Assembly: GCA_902617285.1 (NCBI GenBank)
Contig: CACMVZ010000005.1
Coordinates: 1 to 48,000 of the forward strand
DNA from: an uncultured Bacteroidota bacterium
GTDB taxonomy: Bacteria; Bacteroidota; Bacteroidia; Flavobacteriales; Flavobacteriaceae
Length of the DNA: 48,000 bases
Reading direction: 5' to 3'
Made by a program: the position numbers and the translations under genes. Positions 38,958-47,447 of this stretch are shown here, piece by piece (the stretch's first letter is position 1; each line of letters begins with the position of its first letter). Below the pieces are notes generated by a model. The model did not search any database. It had not been told where the DNA came from and saw nothing but the letters and a program-made list of their open reading frames with translations.

Positions 38958-39494
38958 ATGAAAGGCAAAATTTTGATATCTTCTCCGAATCTCTTAACTG
39001 ATATGATTTTCTATAAATCAATTATTTTATTAGTTGACGAATCCTCTGATGGTTATACTGGTTTTATTTTAAATAGACCTGGAGGTATTTTGTTTATGAA
39101 TAATGAAACTCATACTCTTGGAAAAAAATTTAAGTTTAATTTTGGAGGTCCTGTTTCTGATCAAACATTTTTTATTACCAACAAAAAAATCAAAAACTTG
39201 GAGATTTTCTGGGTAGAAAATAGTATTTATTGGGGAAATAATGTGAAAACTGCTATTGAATTAATAAATGATGGTAAAATTAGCTTAAATGATATTATTT
39301 TTTTTCAAGGATACTCAGGATGGGATTCTGAACAATTAGAGTTTGAAATAAAAAATAACAGCTGGATTGTAATTGATAATTATTCATTTAATTTATTCAA
39401 TTTAAAGAAAAACAGTTGGAATAAGATAATTGATGGATTAGGCCATAAATATAAAATCTGGTCTAATTCACCAGATGATATTTCATTAAATTAA
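38958..39494 (+). CDS. YqgE/AlgH family protein (DUF179)
   Basis: A 178-residue protein of the UPF0301 (YqgE/AlgH) family; function is unresolved, and the AlgH name comes from alginate regulation in Pseudomonas. Marks: KGKILISSPNLLTDMIFYKS, GFILNRPGG, FNFGGPVSDQTFFI and FFQGYSGWDSEQLEFEI. The start is one base after the T-tract of the HU terminator, so expression must depend on read-through or on a promoter inside the HU 3' region. It ends 4 bases into the convergent START-like gene. Confidence 0.9.
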   Translation: MKGKILISSPNLLTDMIFYKSIILLVDESSDGYTGFILNRPGGILFMNNETHTLGKKFKFNFGGPVSDQTFFITNKKIKNLEIFWVENSIYWGNNVKTAIELINDGKISLNDIIFFQGYSGWDSEQLEFEIKNNSWIVIDNYSFNLFNLKKNSWNKIIDGLGHKYKIWSNSPDDISLN

Positions 39495-39883
39495 GATGAA
39501 CCAAGAACTTGCTTTAGATCAGCAACTAAACTATTCCACAACAACTTAGCTTCTTCAATTTCATTTTCTTCGGAAAAGTCTGTAACAATAAGAGAAACGT
39601 CTTTTGTAATTTCATCCATTTGAATCTTAAATTCAAAAAAATAGTCTTCTTCATCTGATTCACCATTAATCCACTGGAATCTAATTTTTTCATTAGATTT
39701 TTTTGATAAAACTCTAGCATATTCCTCAGAATCCCCCCAAAAAAAAGTATACTTTTCTCCTCTGTAGTTTACATCATCCGAAAACCATTCTGAAAGACCA
39801 GAAGGTGTTGACAAATATTGAAATAGAAGTTGAGGAGAAGATTGAAAATCGTATTCTAAAGTAAATTCTTTCTTTTGACTCAT
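39491..39883 (-). CDS. START-like (SRPBCC/AHSA1) domain protein
   Basis: A 130-residue cytoplasmic protein. It begins KKEFTLEYDFQSSPQLLFQY, followed by LSTPSGLSEWFSDDVN, a pattern seen in flavobacterial START-like domain proteins of the Hsp90-activator/SRPBCC fold. The last part, EEAKLLWNSLVADLKQVLGS, is the long closing helix. No ligand can be named. It overlaps the convergent yqgE-type gene by 4 bases. The 115 bases upstream, before the tRNA, are AT-rich and hold the tRNA promoter. Confidence 0.87.
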   Translation of the reverse strand: MSQKKEFTLEYDFQSSPQLLFQYLSTPSGLSEWFSDDVNYRGEKYTFFWGDSEEYARVLSKKSNEKIRFQWINGESDEEDYFFEFKIQMDEITKDVSLIVTDFSEENEIEEAKLLWNSLVADLKQVLGSS

Positions 39884-39975
39884 GCAACCAAATTATTTTC
39901 TTAATATATTAAAAAAAAGTTATTATAAACATTAATAAACGATTTTTTAGAGGAACTTTCTTTAGATTTGTTTTA

Positions 39976-39983
39976 TATATTTG
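39976..39983 (+). promoter_or_regulatory. -7 promoter element for tRNA-Met
   Basis: TATATTTG matches TAnnTTTG, 15 bases before the mature tRNA 5' end; initiation would be near 39990. No clear -33 element. Confidence 0.5.
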
Positions 39984-39998
39984 CATTTCTTATAATTT

Positions 39999-40075
39999 GG
40001 CGAGGTAGCTCAGTTGGTGAGAGCGTCGGATTCATAACCCGGAGGTCGGGAGTTCAAATCTCCCTCTCGCTACCA
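39999..40075 (+). tRNA. tRNA-Met (anticodon CAT), elongator-like
   Basis: A 77-base cloverleaf with encoded CCA. Acceptor GGCGAGG pairs with TCTCGCT (first pair G1-U72), D arm GCTC/GAGC, anticodon CAT at 40033-40035 within TTCATAA, T arm GGGAG-TTCAAAT-CTCCC. The paired position 1-72 argues against an initiator, which normally has a 1-72 mismatch. Position 31-39 is A-C, a mismatch next to the loop. A tRNA-Ile with modified CAT anticodon cannot be excluded from sequence alone. Confidence 0.93.
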
Positions 40076-40082
40076 TTAAATT

Positions 40083-40712
40083 ATGAAAAATTATTATTTA
40101 TACTTTTTAATCTTCTTATCAATAGTAGGATGTTCAAAATCTGACGAGTCAAATAAGGTGGAAGAAGTTGTAGACCAATTTGAACAAATTTTCAGTTGTG
40201 TTGATTATAGTAGCTTACTTAATTATCAGACAACCGATAGAGATAACTTAATTCAATATTGGAATAAATTTGTCGAAGATGTGAAATGCTCTGGTAGTGG
40301 AGGCCCAGATTTTGGAGAGCAAACAAAATTTCTAGACATATTTTTTGAGTATACTACTGAGGCTCAAGTAATCGCTGGATTATCACCAGGAAAAATTGCT
40401 TATTCAGCCTTTGTTGGATATTGTAATGATGAGAGAGTAAGAATTGGAGTATTGTATGATGAATGGTCAGATTTAAATTTATTAGAAAGACTCTGGGTTA
40501 TGTATCATGAGTTTGGTCATGATGTCTACAAATATGAACACAGTTCAGATCCTACAGATATTATGTACCCCGCTAGCACTAGATCTGACATAGACTTAAA
40601 TGATTTTATAAGGGCTAAGGATAGAATGTTTGAAAGAAAATTTTCTGGAATTAGGTATATAAGTTGTCCAGATCCTGAATCAGAAATATCCTCTCTCACT
40701 CACAATCATTGA
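40083..40712 (+). CDS. Lipoprotein with HExxH zinc-protease motif
   Basis: Family not recognised with confidence. A 209-residue lipoprotein (lipobox IVGC, Cys17). Residues 139-161 carry VMYHEFGHDVYKYEHSSDPT followed by DIM: His142, Glu143 and His146 form HExxH, and a His153 seven residues on could be the third zinc ligand. A downstream DIMYP with Met161 looks like the metzincin Met-turn. In classical metzincins the third His is six residues after the second, here it is seven. Five Cys besides Cys17 include possible disulfides. The ATG is 7 bases after the tRNA 3' end with no promoter between, so co-transcription with the tRNA is likely. Confidence 0.8.
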   Translation: MKNYYLYFLIFLSIVGCSKSDESNKVEEVVDQFEQIFSCVDYSSLLNYQTTDRDNLIQYWNKFVEDVKCSGSGGPDFGEQTKFLDIFFEYTTEAQVIAGLSPGKIAYSAFVGYCNDERVRIGVLYDEWSDLNLLERLWVMYHEFGHDVYKYEHSSDPTDIMYPASTRSDIDLNDFIRAKDRMFERKFSGIRYISCPDPESEISSLTHNH

Positions 40713-40754
40713 AATTTAGATTAAGGAATTGGATTTCGAATTAACTTAAGTTGG

Positions 40755-41798
40755 TTAATCCTTATATCCCATGTGAAGTCTTACTAAAGGGTTCATAATA
40801 CTAAACCATATTGGCGGAATAAGTGATAATAATATTGAAGTTGGATAACCATATGGTAGATGAGGACAGTCATCTAAGGATTCTAATACTTGATATTTTT
40901 TTGAAGATTTAAAGTGATGATCACTATGCCTAGTTAACTCATATAATACAATTCTTCCAATTGTATGATTTGAATTCCAAGAATGATTAGGCTTTACCCT
41001 CTCATATCTTCCATTAGACTCTTTCTTTCTCAAAAGACCATAATGTTCAACATAATTGATTGTCTCTAAAAAAAGAAATGAAATTACAGACATTAAAATA
41101 GATAGTAAAGTAATGTAAAGTCCAAAGTAATAATAAATCAGAGCTATAAATAACAGCTGAAATAATGTATAGAAAATCATATCATTTTTAATTGAGAAAA
41201 AATTTCTTTTAGAAACTTTCAAAAGCCTTAACTGAATTTTCCAAGCACTTATATATGTCCTAACAACTGATGTTATCCAAAAACTATAAAGGTTTTGCTT
41301 ATATCTTGCTGTAGCAGGGTCTTCTGGGGTTGCAACATTTATATGATGTCCAAAGTTGTGCTCAATGTAAAAGTGCATATATTGACATGGAAGATATAGA
41401 AGTTTTGAGCAAGTTCTTGCAAATAATGATTTTCTGTGACCAAGTTCGTGACCTACATTAATTCCATTTGTAGCCATAACTATGCTTGCAGATAAAATTA
41501 TACCTACAACATCTGAAATTGAAGTTACCAGAATTAACTTATTTAGAGAAAAAAAGAAAATTCCAAAAACAATCGGAATATTTAAATATAAAAGAATATC
41601 AAAAAAAGGATCTAATAATCTGTTTGCTTTTTCTTGTTCTGTATATTTTTCATCACTTTTTTTAACAAGTACTTCTAATACAGGTATAAAAATAAAAGTA
41701 TATATAACAGCTAAATAATTATAGAAACCTCCAATTGAAATACCCAAAAATGCAATTAAGGCAATTGAATAAGACATTAAATATTTCAAATCTTTCAT
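40755..41798 (-). CDS. Alkane 1-monooxygenase, AlkB family
   Basis: A 347-residue integral-membrane non-haem di-iron hydroxylase. The histidine boxes of AlkB are all present: HELGH (117-121), EHNFGHH (146-152), the NYVEHYG motif (248-254) and RHSDHH (290-295). About six membrane helices separate them. AlkB enzymes hydroxylate terminal carbons of medium-chain alkanes, but related proteins act on fatty acyl or other hydrophobic substrates, so the substrate here is open. No rubredoxin or rubredoxin reductase gene is adjacent. The ATG shares one base with the aconitase stop, so the two are co-transcribed. Confidence 0.92.
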   Translation of the reverse strand: MKDLKYLMSYSIALIAFLGISIGGFYNYLAVIYTFIFIPVLEVLVKKSDEKYTEQEKANRLLDPFFDILLYLNIPIVFGIFFFSLNKLILVTSISDVVGIILSASIVMATNGINVGHELGHRKSLFARTCSKLLYLPCQYMHFYIEHNFGHHINVATPEDPATARYKQNLYSFWITSVVRTYISAWKIQLRLLKVSKRNFFSIKNDMIFYTLFQLLFIALIYYYFGLYITLLSILMSVISFLFLETINYVEHYGLLRKKESNGRYERVKPNHSWNSNHTIGRIVLYELTRHSDHHFKSSKKYQVLESLDDCPHLPYGYPTSILLSLIPPIWFSIMNPLVRLHMGYKD

Positions 41799-44062
41799 CA
41801 GAAATTATTAGCTTTTATTAGATTTAGTGCAGAACCATTTCTATACCACTCTATTTGCTGAGAGTTAAAGGTATGATTAATTTTTATAATCTCTTTTGAT
41901 TGATCTTTATGAACTAATTCTAGACTTAATTGTCTACCAGGAGAAAATGACTCAAGATCAATAAAATTAAAGGTATCATCTTCCTTTATTTTATCATAAT
42001 CAGATTCATTATCAAAAGTTAATGCAAGCATTCCCTGCTTTTTTAAATTAGTCTCATGTATTCTTGCAAAAGACTTAACAATGACTGCCTTAATTCCGAG
42101 ATGTCTTGGTTCCATTGCTGCATGCTCTCTCGATGAACCTTCACCATAATTATGATCACCTACAACGATAGTATTAATATCATTTTTCTTGTAAAATCTT
42201 TGAGTCTCTGGAACAGGACCATAATCACCAGTAATTAAATTCTTAACACTGTTAGTTTTCATATTAAAGTGGTTAACTGCTCCAATTAAACAGTTATCTG
42301 ATATATTATCAAGGTGACCTCTAAATCTTAACCATGGGCCTGCCATAGAAATATGATCTGTAGTACACTTACCGTGAGCTTTAATAAGCAGTCTTGCATT
42401 CATTATATTTTTTCCATCCCAAGGAAGAAAAGGTTCAAGTTTTTGAAGCCTTTGAGATTCAGGATCAATTATGATCTCTATGTCTTTACCATCAAGTGGA
42501 GGATCTATATACCCATTATCCTCACATGCAAAACCTTTAGAAGGTAACTCATCACCAATTGGTGGGCTAAGAATAATTTCTTCGCCATCTTCATTCATCA
42601 GCTTATCTGTCAAAGGATTAAAGTCAAGTTTACCCGAAAGAGCAACTGCCATAACCATTTCAGGAGATGAAACAAATGCATGAGTATTCGGGTTACCATC
42701 TGCCCTTTTTGCAAAGTTTCTATTAAAAGAGTGTATTATAGAATTCTTTTCAGATTTGTCTTCACCTTCCCTATTCCATTGCCCAATACACGGTCCACAT
42801 GCATTAGTAAATATTTTACTTTCAAGTTTTTCAAAAATATCAATAATCCCATCTCTTTCAGCTGTAAATCTTACTTGTTCAGATCCAGGATTGATTCCAA
42901 GTTTAGATTTGATTTTTATTTTATTGTTTAAAGCTTGTTTTGCAATTGATGCAGCTCTTGATAAATCTTCATAGGATGAGTTTGTACAAGATCCTATCAA
43001 ACCCCATTGAATTTCATTAGGCCAACCTTCAGATTCAACTTTAGCTTTCATCTCACTAACTGGTGTGGCTAGATCTGGAGTAAAAGGTCCATTTATGTGA
43101 GGAGATAATTTATCTAAATCAATTTCAATGATTTGATCATAATATTTTTCTGGATTTTTGTAGACTTCACCATCAGATCTTAATTCGTGCTTGATAATAC
43201 TTGCAGCTTCAACCACATCTTGCCTGTCTGTTGAAATAAGATATCTTTCCATTGAATCATCATAGGCAAAAATGGATGTTGTAGCTCCAACCTCAGCACC
43301 CATATTACAAATTGTTCCTTTACCAGTACACGAGAGAGATTCAGCACCATCTCCAAAATACTCTATTATATAACCTGTTCCACCTTTTACAGTTAAAATT
43401 CCTGCAACTTTAAGTATAACATCCTTAGCTGAAGTCCAACCATTAAGGTTACCCGTTAATTTTACTCCTATCAATTTGGGAAACTTTAATTCCCAAGGCA
43501 TTCCAGCCATTACATCTACAGCATCGGCACCACCTACTCCAATAGCTACCATACCAAGTCCTCCTGCATTTACTGTATGTGAATCAGTACCTATCATCAT
43601 ACCTCCTGGAAAAGCATAGTTTTCAAGTATTACTTGATGAATAATTCCAGCTCCTGGCTTCCAAAATCCTATTCCATATTTCCTTGAAACAGATTCCAAA
43701 AAATTAAAAACTTCAGAACTAACTTTATTAGCGTTTTGTAAATCTTTTTGAGCACCAGATTGTGCAAGAATTAGATGATCACAATGAACAGTAGTTGGAA
43801 TAGCAACTTTTTCTTTTCCAGCCTGCATAAATTGAAGTAGAGCCATTTGAGCAGTTGCGTCTTGACATGTAACTCTATCTGGTCCAAAATCAACATAATC
43901 TGATCCTCTTTCAAAAATTTTTTCATTATTTCCATCCCATAGATGCGAATAAAGAATTTTTTCTGATAATGTCATGGGTCTTCCTAGAAGCTTTCTAGCT
44001 TTATCAATTTTAACTGACATTTCAGAATATACTTGCTTAATTACATCAATATCAAAAGCCAT
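41798..44062 (-). CDS. Aconitate hydratase
   Basis: Isomerises citrate to isocitrate in the TCA cycle. The 754-residue protein is of the mitochondrial-type aconitase length common in Bacteroidota. The [4Fe-4S] ligands are Cys359 ([12 protein letters not shown]), Cys422 and Cys425 ([10 protein letters not shown]). Other marks are [23 protein letters not shown] and, in the swivel domain, [19 protein letters not shown]. It starts 29 bases after the cutC stop and overlaps the AlkB gene by one base. Confidence 0.96.
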   Translation of the reverse strand: MAFDIDVIKQVYSEMSVKIDKARKLLGRPMTLSEKILYSHLWDGNNEKIFERGSDYVDFGPDRVTCQDATAQMALLQFMQAGKEKVAIPTTVHCDHLILAQSGAQKDLQNANKVSSEVFNFLESVSRKYGIGFWKPGAGIIHQVILENYAFPGGMMIGTDSHTVNAGGLGMVAIGVGGADAVDVMAGMPWELKFPKLIGVKLTGNLNGWTSAKDVILKVAGILTVKGGTGYIIEYFGDGAESLSCTGKGTICNMGAEVGATTSIFAYDDSMERYLISTDRQDVVEAASIIKHELRSDGEVYKNPEKYYDQIIEIDLDKLSPHINGPFTPDLATPVSEMKAKVESEGWPNEIQWGLIGSCTNSSYEDLSRAASIAKQALNNKIKIKSKLGINPGSEQVRFTAERDGIIDIFEKLESKIFTNACGPCIGQWNREGEDKSEKNSIIHSFNRNFAKRADGNPNTHAFVSSPEMVMAVALSGKLDFNPLTDKLMNEDGEEIILSPPIGDELPSKGFACEDNGYIDPPLDGKDIEIIIDPESQRLQKLEPFLPWDGKNIMNARLLIKAHGKCTTDHISMAGPWLRFRGHLDNISDNCLIGAVNHFNMKTNSVKNLITGDYGPVPETQRFYKKNDINTIVVGDHNYGEGSSREHAAMEPRHLGIKAVIVKSFARIHETNLKKQGMLALTFDNESDYDKIKEDDTFNFIDLESFSPGRQLSLELVHKDQSKEIIKINHTFNSQQIEWYRNGSALNLIKANNF

Positions 44063-44091
44063 ATAATTTTTTTTTCAAAAATAACACTTTA

Positions 44092-44757
44092 TTATTTACT
44101 CAACTCAACAATTTCTTTAATAATGTTAAAATTAGAATGAGGCGAATCATTAAGATTTATTGCAGATAGATGAATGTCATTAAAGCTTGAATTTTTAAAT
44201 TTTTGGAAATTATCCAAGTTAATACCACCACCTGGCATTATTGTAATTTTACCATTTGAAATTTTATTATAATTTATAAGATTTTCTAAACCTTTTTCTG
44301 CACTTAATTCATGACCTGAACATAGTATTCTATTAAAATCTTTTTCTATTAATAACTCAAGAGATTCTTCTTGATTAGCAAGGAAATCAAATGCCCTATG
44401 AAATGTTAATTCGAAACCCTTTGTGATTTTTCTGAACTCTGATAAAATATCAGAGTTTAAACTTCTATCTTTTTCCATAAATCCTATAACAAACCCTTTA
44501 ACATTATATGCTTTAAATAAGTTGATTTTATTAATCATAAGTCCATATTCTTGATCATTAAAAATAAAGTCACCTCCTTTTGGTCTTATCAAAACATTTA
44601 TTGGTAATGATGAAACTTTTACAGCCTCATGAAGAAATTGTTCTGATGGAGTTAATCCACCTATGCTGTAATTTTGACATAATTCTAATCTATGTGCTCC
44701 CGCATTTTGAGCATTTAGAATTGACTCTATTGATGTAGCACATATTTCAATAATCAT
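44092..44757 (-). CDS. cutC: CutC family protein
   Basis: A 221-residue TIM-barrel protein of the CutC family, named for copper homeostasis although that role is disputed. Marks: IEICATSIESILNAQNAGAH, RLELCQNYSIGGLTPSEQFL, IRPKGGDFIF, LTFHRAFDF, CSGHELSAEKG and MPGGGINLDNF. It leads the minus-strand unit cutC-aconitase-AlkB. The 57-base gap to the divergent GMC gene holds a TAAATTTC element on the plus strand that is near the -7 consensus but not a full match. Confidence 0.92.
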   Translation of the reverse strand: MIIEICATSIESILNAQNAGAHRLELCQNYSIGGLTPSEQFLHEAVKVSSLPINVLIRPKGGDFIFNDQEYGLMINKINLFKAYNVKGFVIGFMEKDRSLNSDILSEFRKITKGFELTFHRAFDFLANQEESLELLIEKDFNRILCSGHELSAEKGLENLINYNKISNGKITIMPGGGINLDNFQKFKNSSFNDIHLSAINLNDSPHSNFNIIKEIVELSK

Positions 44758-44814
44758 ATTTTATAATTATTACATAAGAGTTTAAATTAAAAATAATTAA
44801 ATTTCGAGTGGTTT

Positions 44815-46536
44815 ATGGAGATTTTGAATACAAAAAAGAAATATGATGCCATTATTGTAGGTTCAGGAGCTGCTGGTGGTATGGCAACAAAAATCTTATC
44901 TGATGCTGGTTTGAACATTGCACTAATTGAAGCTGGACCATATTTTGATCCTGCAGATCCTAAACAACAGACTCAATTAAAATGGACATGGGAATCTCCA
45001 AGAAGAGGATCTTCTGTTACAAGGAGGTTTGGGGACTTTCATATGTCATATGGAGATTGGAAAGTTGATGGTGAGCCATATTCATCGAAAGAAAATACAA
45101 ATTTTATGTGGTGGAGATCAAGAATGCTTGGAGGTAGAACAAATCATTGGGGAAGAATTGCATCTAGATTAGGACCTAAAGATTTTAAGTGTAAGGATAA
45201 TTATGGTGTTGATCAAAATTGGCCAATTTCATATGAAGACATCAAACCATATTATGACAAATTAGATAAATTGATTGGTGTATTTGGTACAAAAGAAAAT
45301 CTACCAAACGATCCAGACGGTTTTTTTCTCCCGCCTCCAAAACCTCGTCTACATGAGCTTTATTATATCAAGGGTGCTAAAAAAGCTGGAATAAATGTAA
45401 TTCCCTCAAGACTCTCAGTACTTACAAAAAGAATTAATAATGAAAGAGGTCTTTGTTTCTACTGTGGACAATGTGAAAGATCATGCTCTGTCTATGGTGA
45501 CTTTTCAGCTAGCTCATGTTATGTAATTCCTTCTCTGAAAGGCGGATTTGTCGATCTTTACACTGATTCAATGGTTAGAGAAATAACCACTGATAAAAAT
45601 GGTAGGGCAACTGGAATATCATATGTAAACAAAAAAAATGGCAAAGAGTATAAATTAGAATCTAAACTAGTAATCCTTGGAGCATCATCATGTAGCAGTG
45701 CAAGAATTTTATTAAATTCAAAAAGTAATGCTCATCCAAATGGGTTAGGAAATAGTAGTGGTTTAATAGGGAAATATTTACAAGATACGGTTGGCACCTC
45801 AAAACAAATATTTATCCCTGAACTTATGAATAGGGAAACATATAATGAAGATGGTGTTGGTGGAGCTCATGTATATACTCCATGGTGGTTACATGACAAG
45901 AAACTTGATTTTCCTCTGGGATATCATATTGAGACTTCCTACAGGAATCTAGGAATGCCTCAGTTTGGATTTGAAGGATATATACCAAATGATTTTAATA
46001 AGTTTTTTGGGTTAAGAGTTGGTGGATATGGAGATCAAATTAGAAAAGATGTAAAAAAATATTGGGGGTCAACAATTTCTTTAGAAACTAGAGGTGGTGC
46101 TTTGCCTAATATCAATAATTATTGTGAAATAGATAATGACAAGAAAGATAAGTTTGGCATACCTGTATTAAAGTTTAACTACAATTGGTCTGATTCTGAA
46201 CTAAAACAGGCAAAACATGCTCAAGATACTTATGAAGAACTTGCGTATAATATGGAAGGTATTATTTTGGGAGATAAGCCTGGGAAAGATCAAAATTTTG
46301 GAATTTCTACTCCTGGGTCAATAATTCATGAGGTTGGAACAACCCGAATGGGCGACAATCCTAACACATCTGTTGTAAATAAGTATGAGCGTCTTCATGA
46401 TGTAGATAATGTATATGTTGTAGATGCAGGGCCATTTGTTTTTAAAGGTGACAAGAATCCAACATGGACAATCATGGCACTAGCATGGAGAACTTCTGAG
46501 CATATAATTTCAGAGCTAAAAAAACAAAATATATAA
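44815..46536 (+). CDS. GMC-family FAD dehydrogenase with a cysteine cluster
   Basis: A 573-residue FAD-dependent oxidoreductase of the glucose-methanol-choline family, probably oxidising a sugar, polyol or alcohol. FAD-binding motif GSGAAGG is at residues 16-22. The segment GLCFYCGQCERSCSVYGDF has Cys214, 217, 220 and 224 (CxxCxxCxxxC), with Cys235 further on; a related hinge-region cysteine motif in FAD glucose dehydrogenases binds an Fe-S cluster. The C-terminal active-site block has HEVGTTRMGDNP and KNPTWTIMALAWR. No signal peptide is visible, so export would ride on the Tat-signal partner encoded next, whose ATG overlaps the stop by one base. Confidence 0.9.
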   Translation: MEILNTKKKYDAIIVGSGAAGGMATKILSDAGLNIALIEAGPYFDPADPKQQTQLKWTWESPRRGSSVTRRFGDFHMSYGDWKVDGEPYSSKENTNFMWWRSRMLGGRTNHWGRIASRLGPKDFKCKDNYGVDQNWPISYEDIKPYYDKLDKLIGVFGTKENLPNDPDGFFLPPPKPRLHELYYIKGAKKAGINVIPSRLSVLTKRINNERGLCFYCGQCERSCSVYGDFSASSCYVIPSLKGGFVDLYTDSMVREITTDKNGRATGISYVNKKNGKEYKLESKLVILGASSCSSARILLNSKSNAHPNGLGNSSGLIGKYLQDTVGTSKQIFIPELMNRETYNEDGVGGAHVYTPWWLHDKKLDFPLGYHIETSYRNLGMPQFGFEGYIPNDFNKFFGLRVGGYGDQIRKDVKKYWGSTISLETRGGALPNINNYCEIDNDKKDKFGIPVLKFNYNWSDSELKQAKHAQDTYEELAYNMEGIILGDKPGKDQNFGISTPGSIIHEVGTTRMGDNPNTSVVNKYERLHDVDNVYVVDAGPFVFKGDKNPTWTIMALAWRTSEHIISELKKQNI

Positions 46537-47252
46537 TGAAGAGAAGGGACAGCATTAAAACTATTTTACTTTCAGCTATTGGAACTTCTATAACACTAGA
46601 AAGCTGTATAACTCCTGAAGGTGAAAATATAGCCAATAAAGTTTGGGAATACCAATATGGCAGGACAGCTTATGAAAAAAGTAGAGATGAGAAGTTCTTG
46701 AACTCAGTATTTTTTAATGATAATGAGTTAAATACTATTGAAAAAATTGCAAATATTATTGTTCCTCCCAATGAGTTTGGTGACATTAAAGATGCGGGAG
46801 TTGTTGAGATGATTGAGTTCATTGCTAAAGATTGGAGTACACCAGCACATAATAATTATGGCGAAAATGTTTTAAGAAAAGGATTAACTGTTTTAGATGA
46901 ATTATTTCAAAAGGAATTTGGAAAAACCATTCTTGAATGTTCGGAGGATGAGATTAAAACAGTTTTTGATAAAATTTCCTATCAAGATAATATTAGCGAT
47001 GAACTTTCAGAAGCTGCAAGCTTTTTTGCAACATACAGACACTTTGTTGTGACAGGGTGGTTTACATCAGAGGTGGGAATGAAAGACCTTGGTTATAAGG
47101 GAAACATTCCTAATGTTTGGGATGGAGTACCTGATGAAGTATTAAAAAAACATTCAGTATCATATGATGAAGAATGGATATCCAAGTGTGTTGACCAATC
47201 AAAAAGAAATGAAACTGCAAAATGGGATGAGGAAGGAAACCTCTTAACATAA
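46536..47252 (+). CDS. Gluconate 2-dehydrogenase subunit 3 family protein, Tat-exported
   Basis: A 238-residue small subunit of a membrane-associated sugar or alcohol dehydrogenase. The N-terminus MKRRDSIKTILLSAIG has the twin arginines of a Tat signal, and LESC at about residues 20-23 could be a lipobox. The body has FNDNELNTIEKIANIIVPPN, typical of the family, GDIKDAGVVEMIEFIAKDW and FVVTGWFTSEVGMKDLGY. In characterised complexes such a subunit escorts the FAD subunit through Tat. It is the second gene of a two-gene unit; no cytochrome c subunit is adjacent. Confidence 0.9.
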   Translation: MKRRDSIKTILLSAIGTSITLESCITPEGENIANKVWEYQYGRTAYEKSRDEKFLNSVFFNDNELNTIEKIANIIVPPNEFGDIKDAGVVEMIEFIAKDWSTPAHNNYGENVLRKGLTVLDELFQKEFGKTILECSEDEIKTVFDKISYQDNISDELSEAASFFATYRHFVVTGWFTSEVGMKDLGYKGNIPNVWDGVPDEVLKKHSVSYDEEWISKCVDQSKRNETAKWDEEGNLLT

Positions 47253-47254
47253 AT

Positions 47255-47413
47255 AAACCTGTATGAGAGTGCGATTGTGTAAACTCCTAAAAAACAGGAT
47301 TAAGGCTAATTAAATATTCAAGGATCTACTCAAGATAGCTTGCTTTAGCATTTAAACTCACCTTTCTTAATTTAATACTCGTTGAGTTTACCAAAAATCA
47401 CTCATACAGGTTA
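47255..47413 (-). ncRNA. ssrS: 6S RNA candidate
   Basis: A 178-base gap between the dehydrogenase subunit and zapA carries a long hairpin. The ends ACCTGTATGA (47257-47266) and TCATACAGGT (47402-47411) pair perfectly, then GTG/CAC, then after an internal loop GTAAACTC pairs with GAGTTTAC, and the middle is a large AT-rich bubble. This rod-like layout and the position next to zapA match 6S RNA, the RNA polymerase regulator. The minus strand is favoured because a promoter-like pair is found only on that side. Roughly 155-160 nt; ends are approximate. Confidence 0.75.
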
Positions 47414-47416
47414 AGT

Positions 47417-47447
47417 TAAATGTATGAAGTTTAAATTGAATTATCAA
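47417..47447 (-). promoter_or_regulatory. Candidate 6S RNA promoter at the zapA 3' end
   Basis: On the minus strand TTG (47445-47447, inside the last zapA codons) is followed after 20 bases by TACATTTA (47417-47424), one base off TAnnTTTG. The element ends 6 bases before the predicted RNA start near 47411. Confidence 0.5.

Noticed and set aside
40713..40754. Imperfect inverted repeat between the convergent lipoprotein and AlkB genes, considered as a bidirectional terminator
   Set aside because: The arms (AACTTAAGTT and partial GATTAA/TTAATC pairs) do not form a continuous stem with a T-tract.
42353..42974. Four overlapping plus-strand reading frames of 64-83 codons
   Set aside because: They lie opposite the aconitase gene, show no recognisable motif, and have the composition of antisense shadows.
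47255..47413. SRP RNA or a long terminator as the explanation for the hairpin downstream of zapA
   Set aside because: The conserved SRP tetraloop and symmetric loop are not seen, and the paired ends with a large AT-rich bubble fit 6S RNA better than a terminator.
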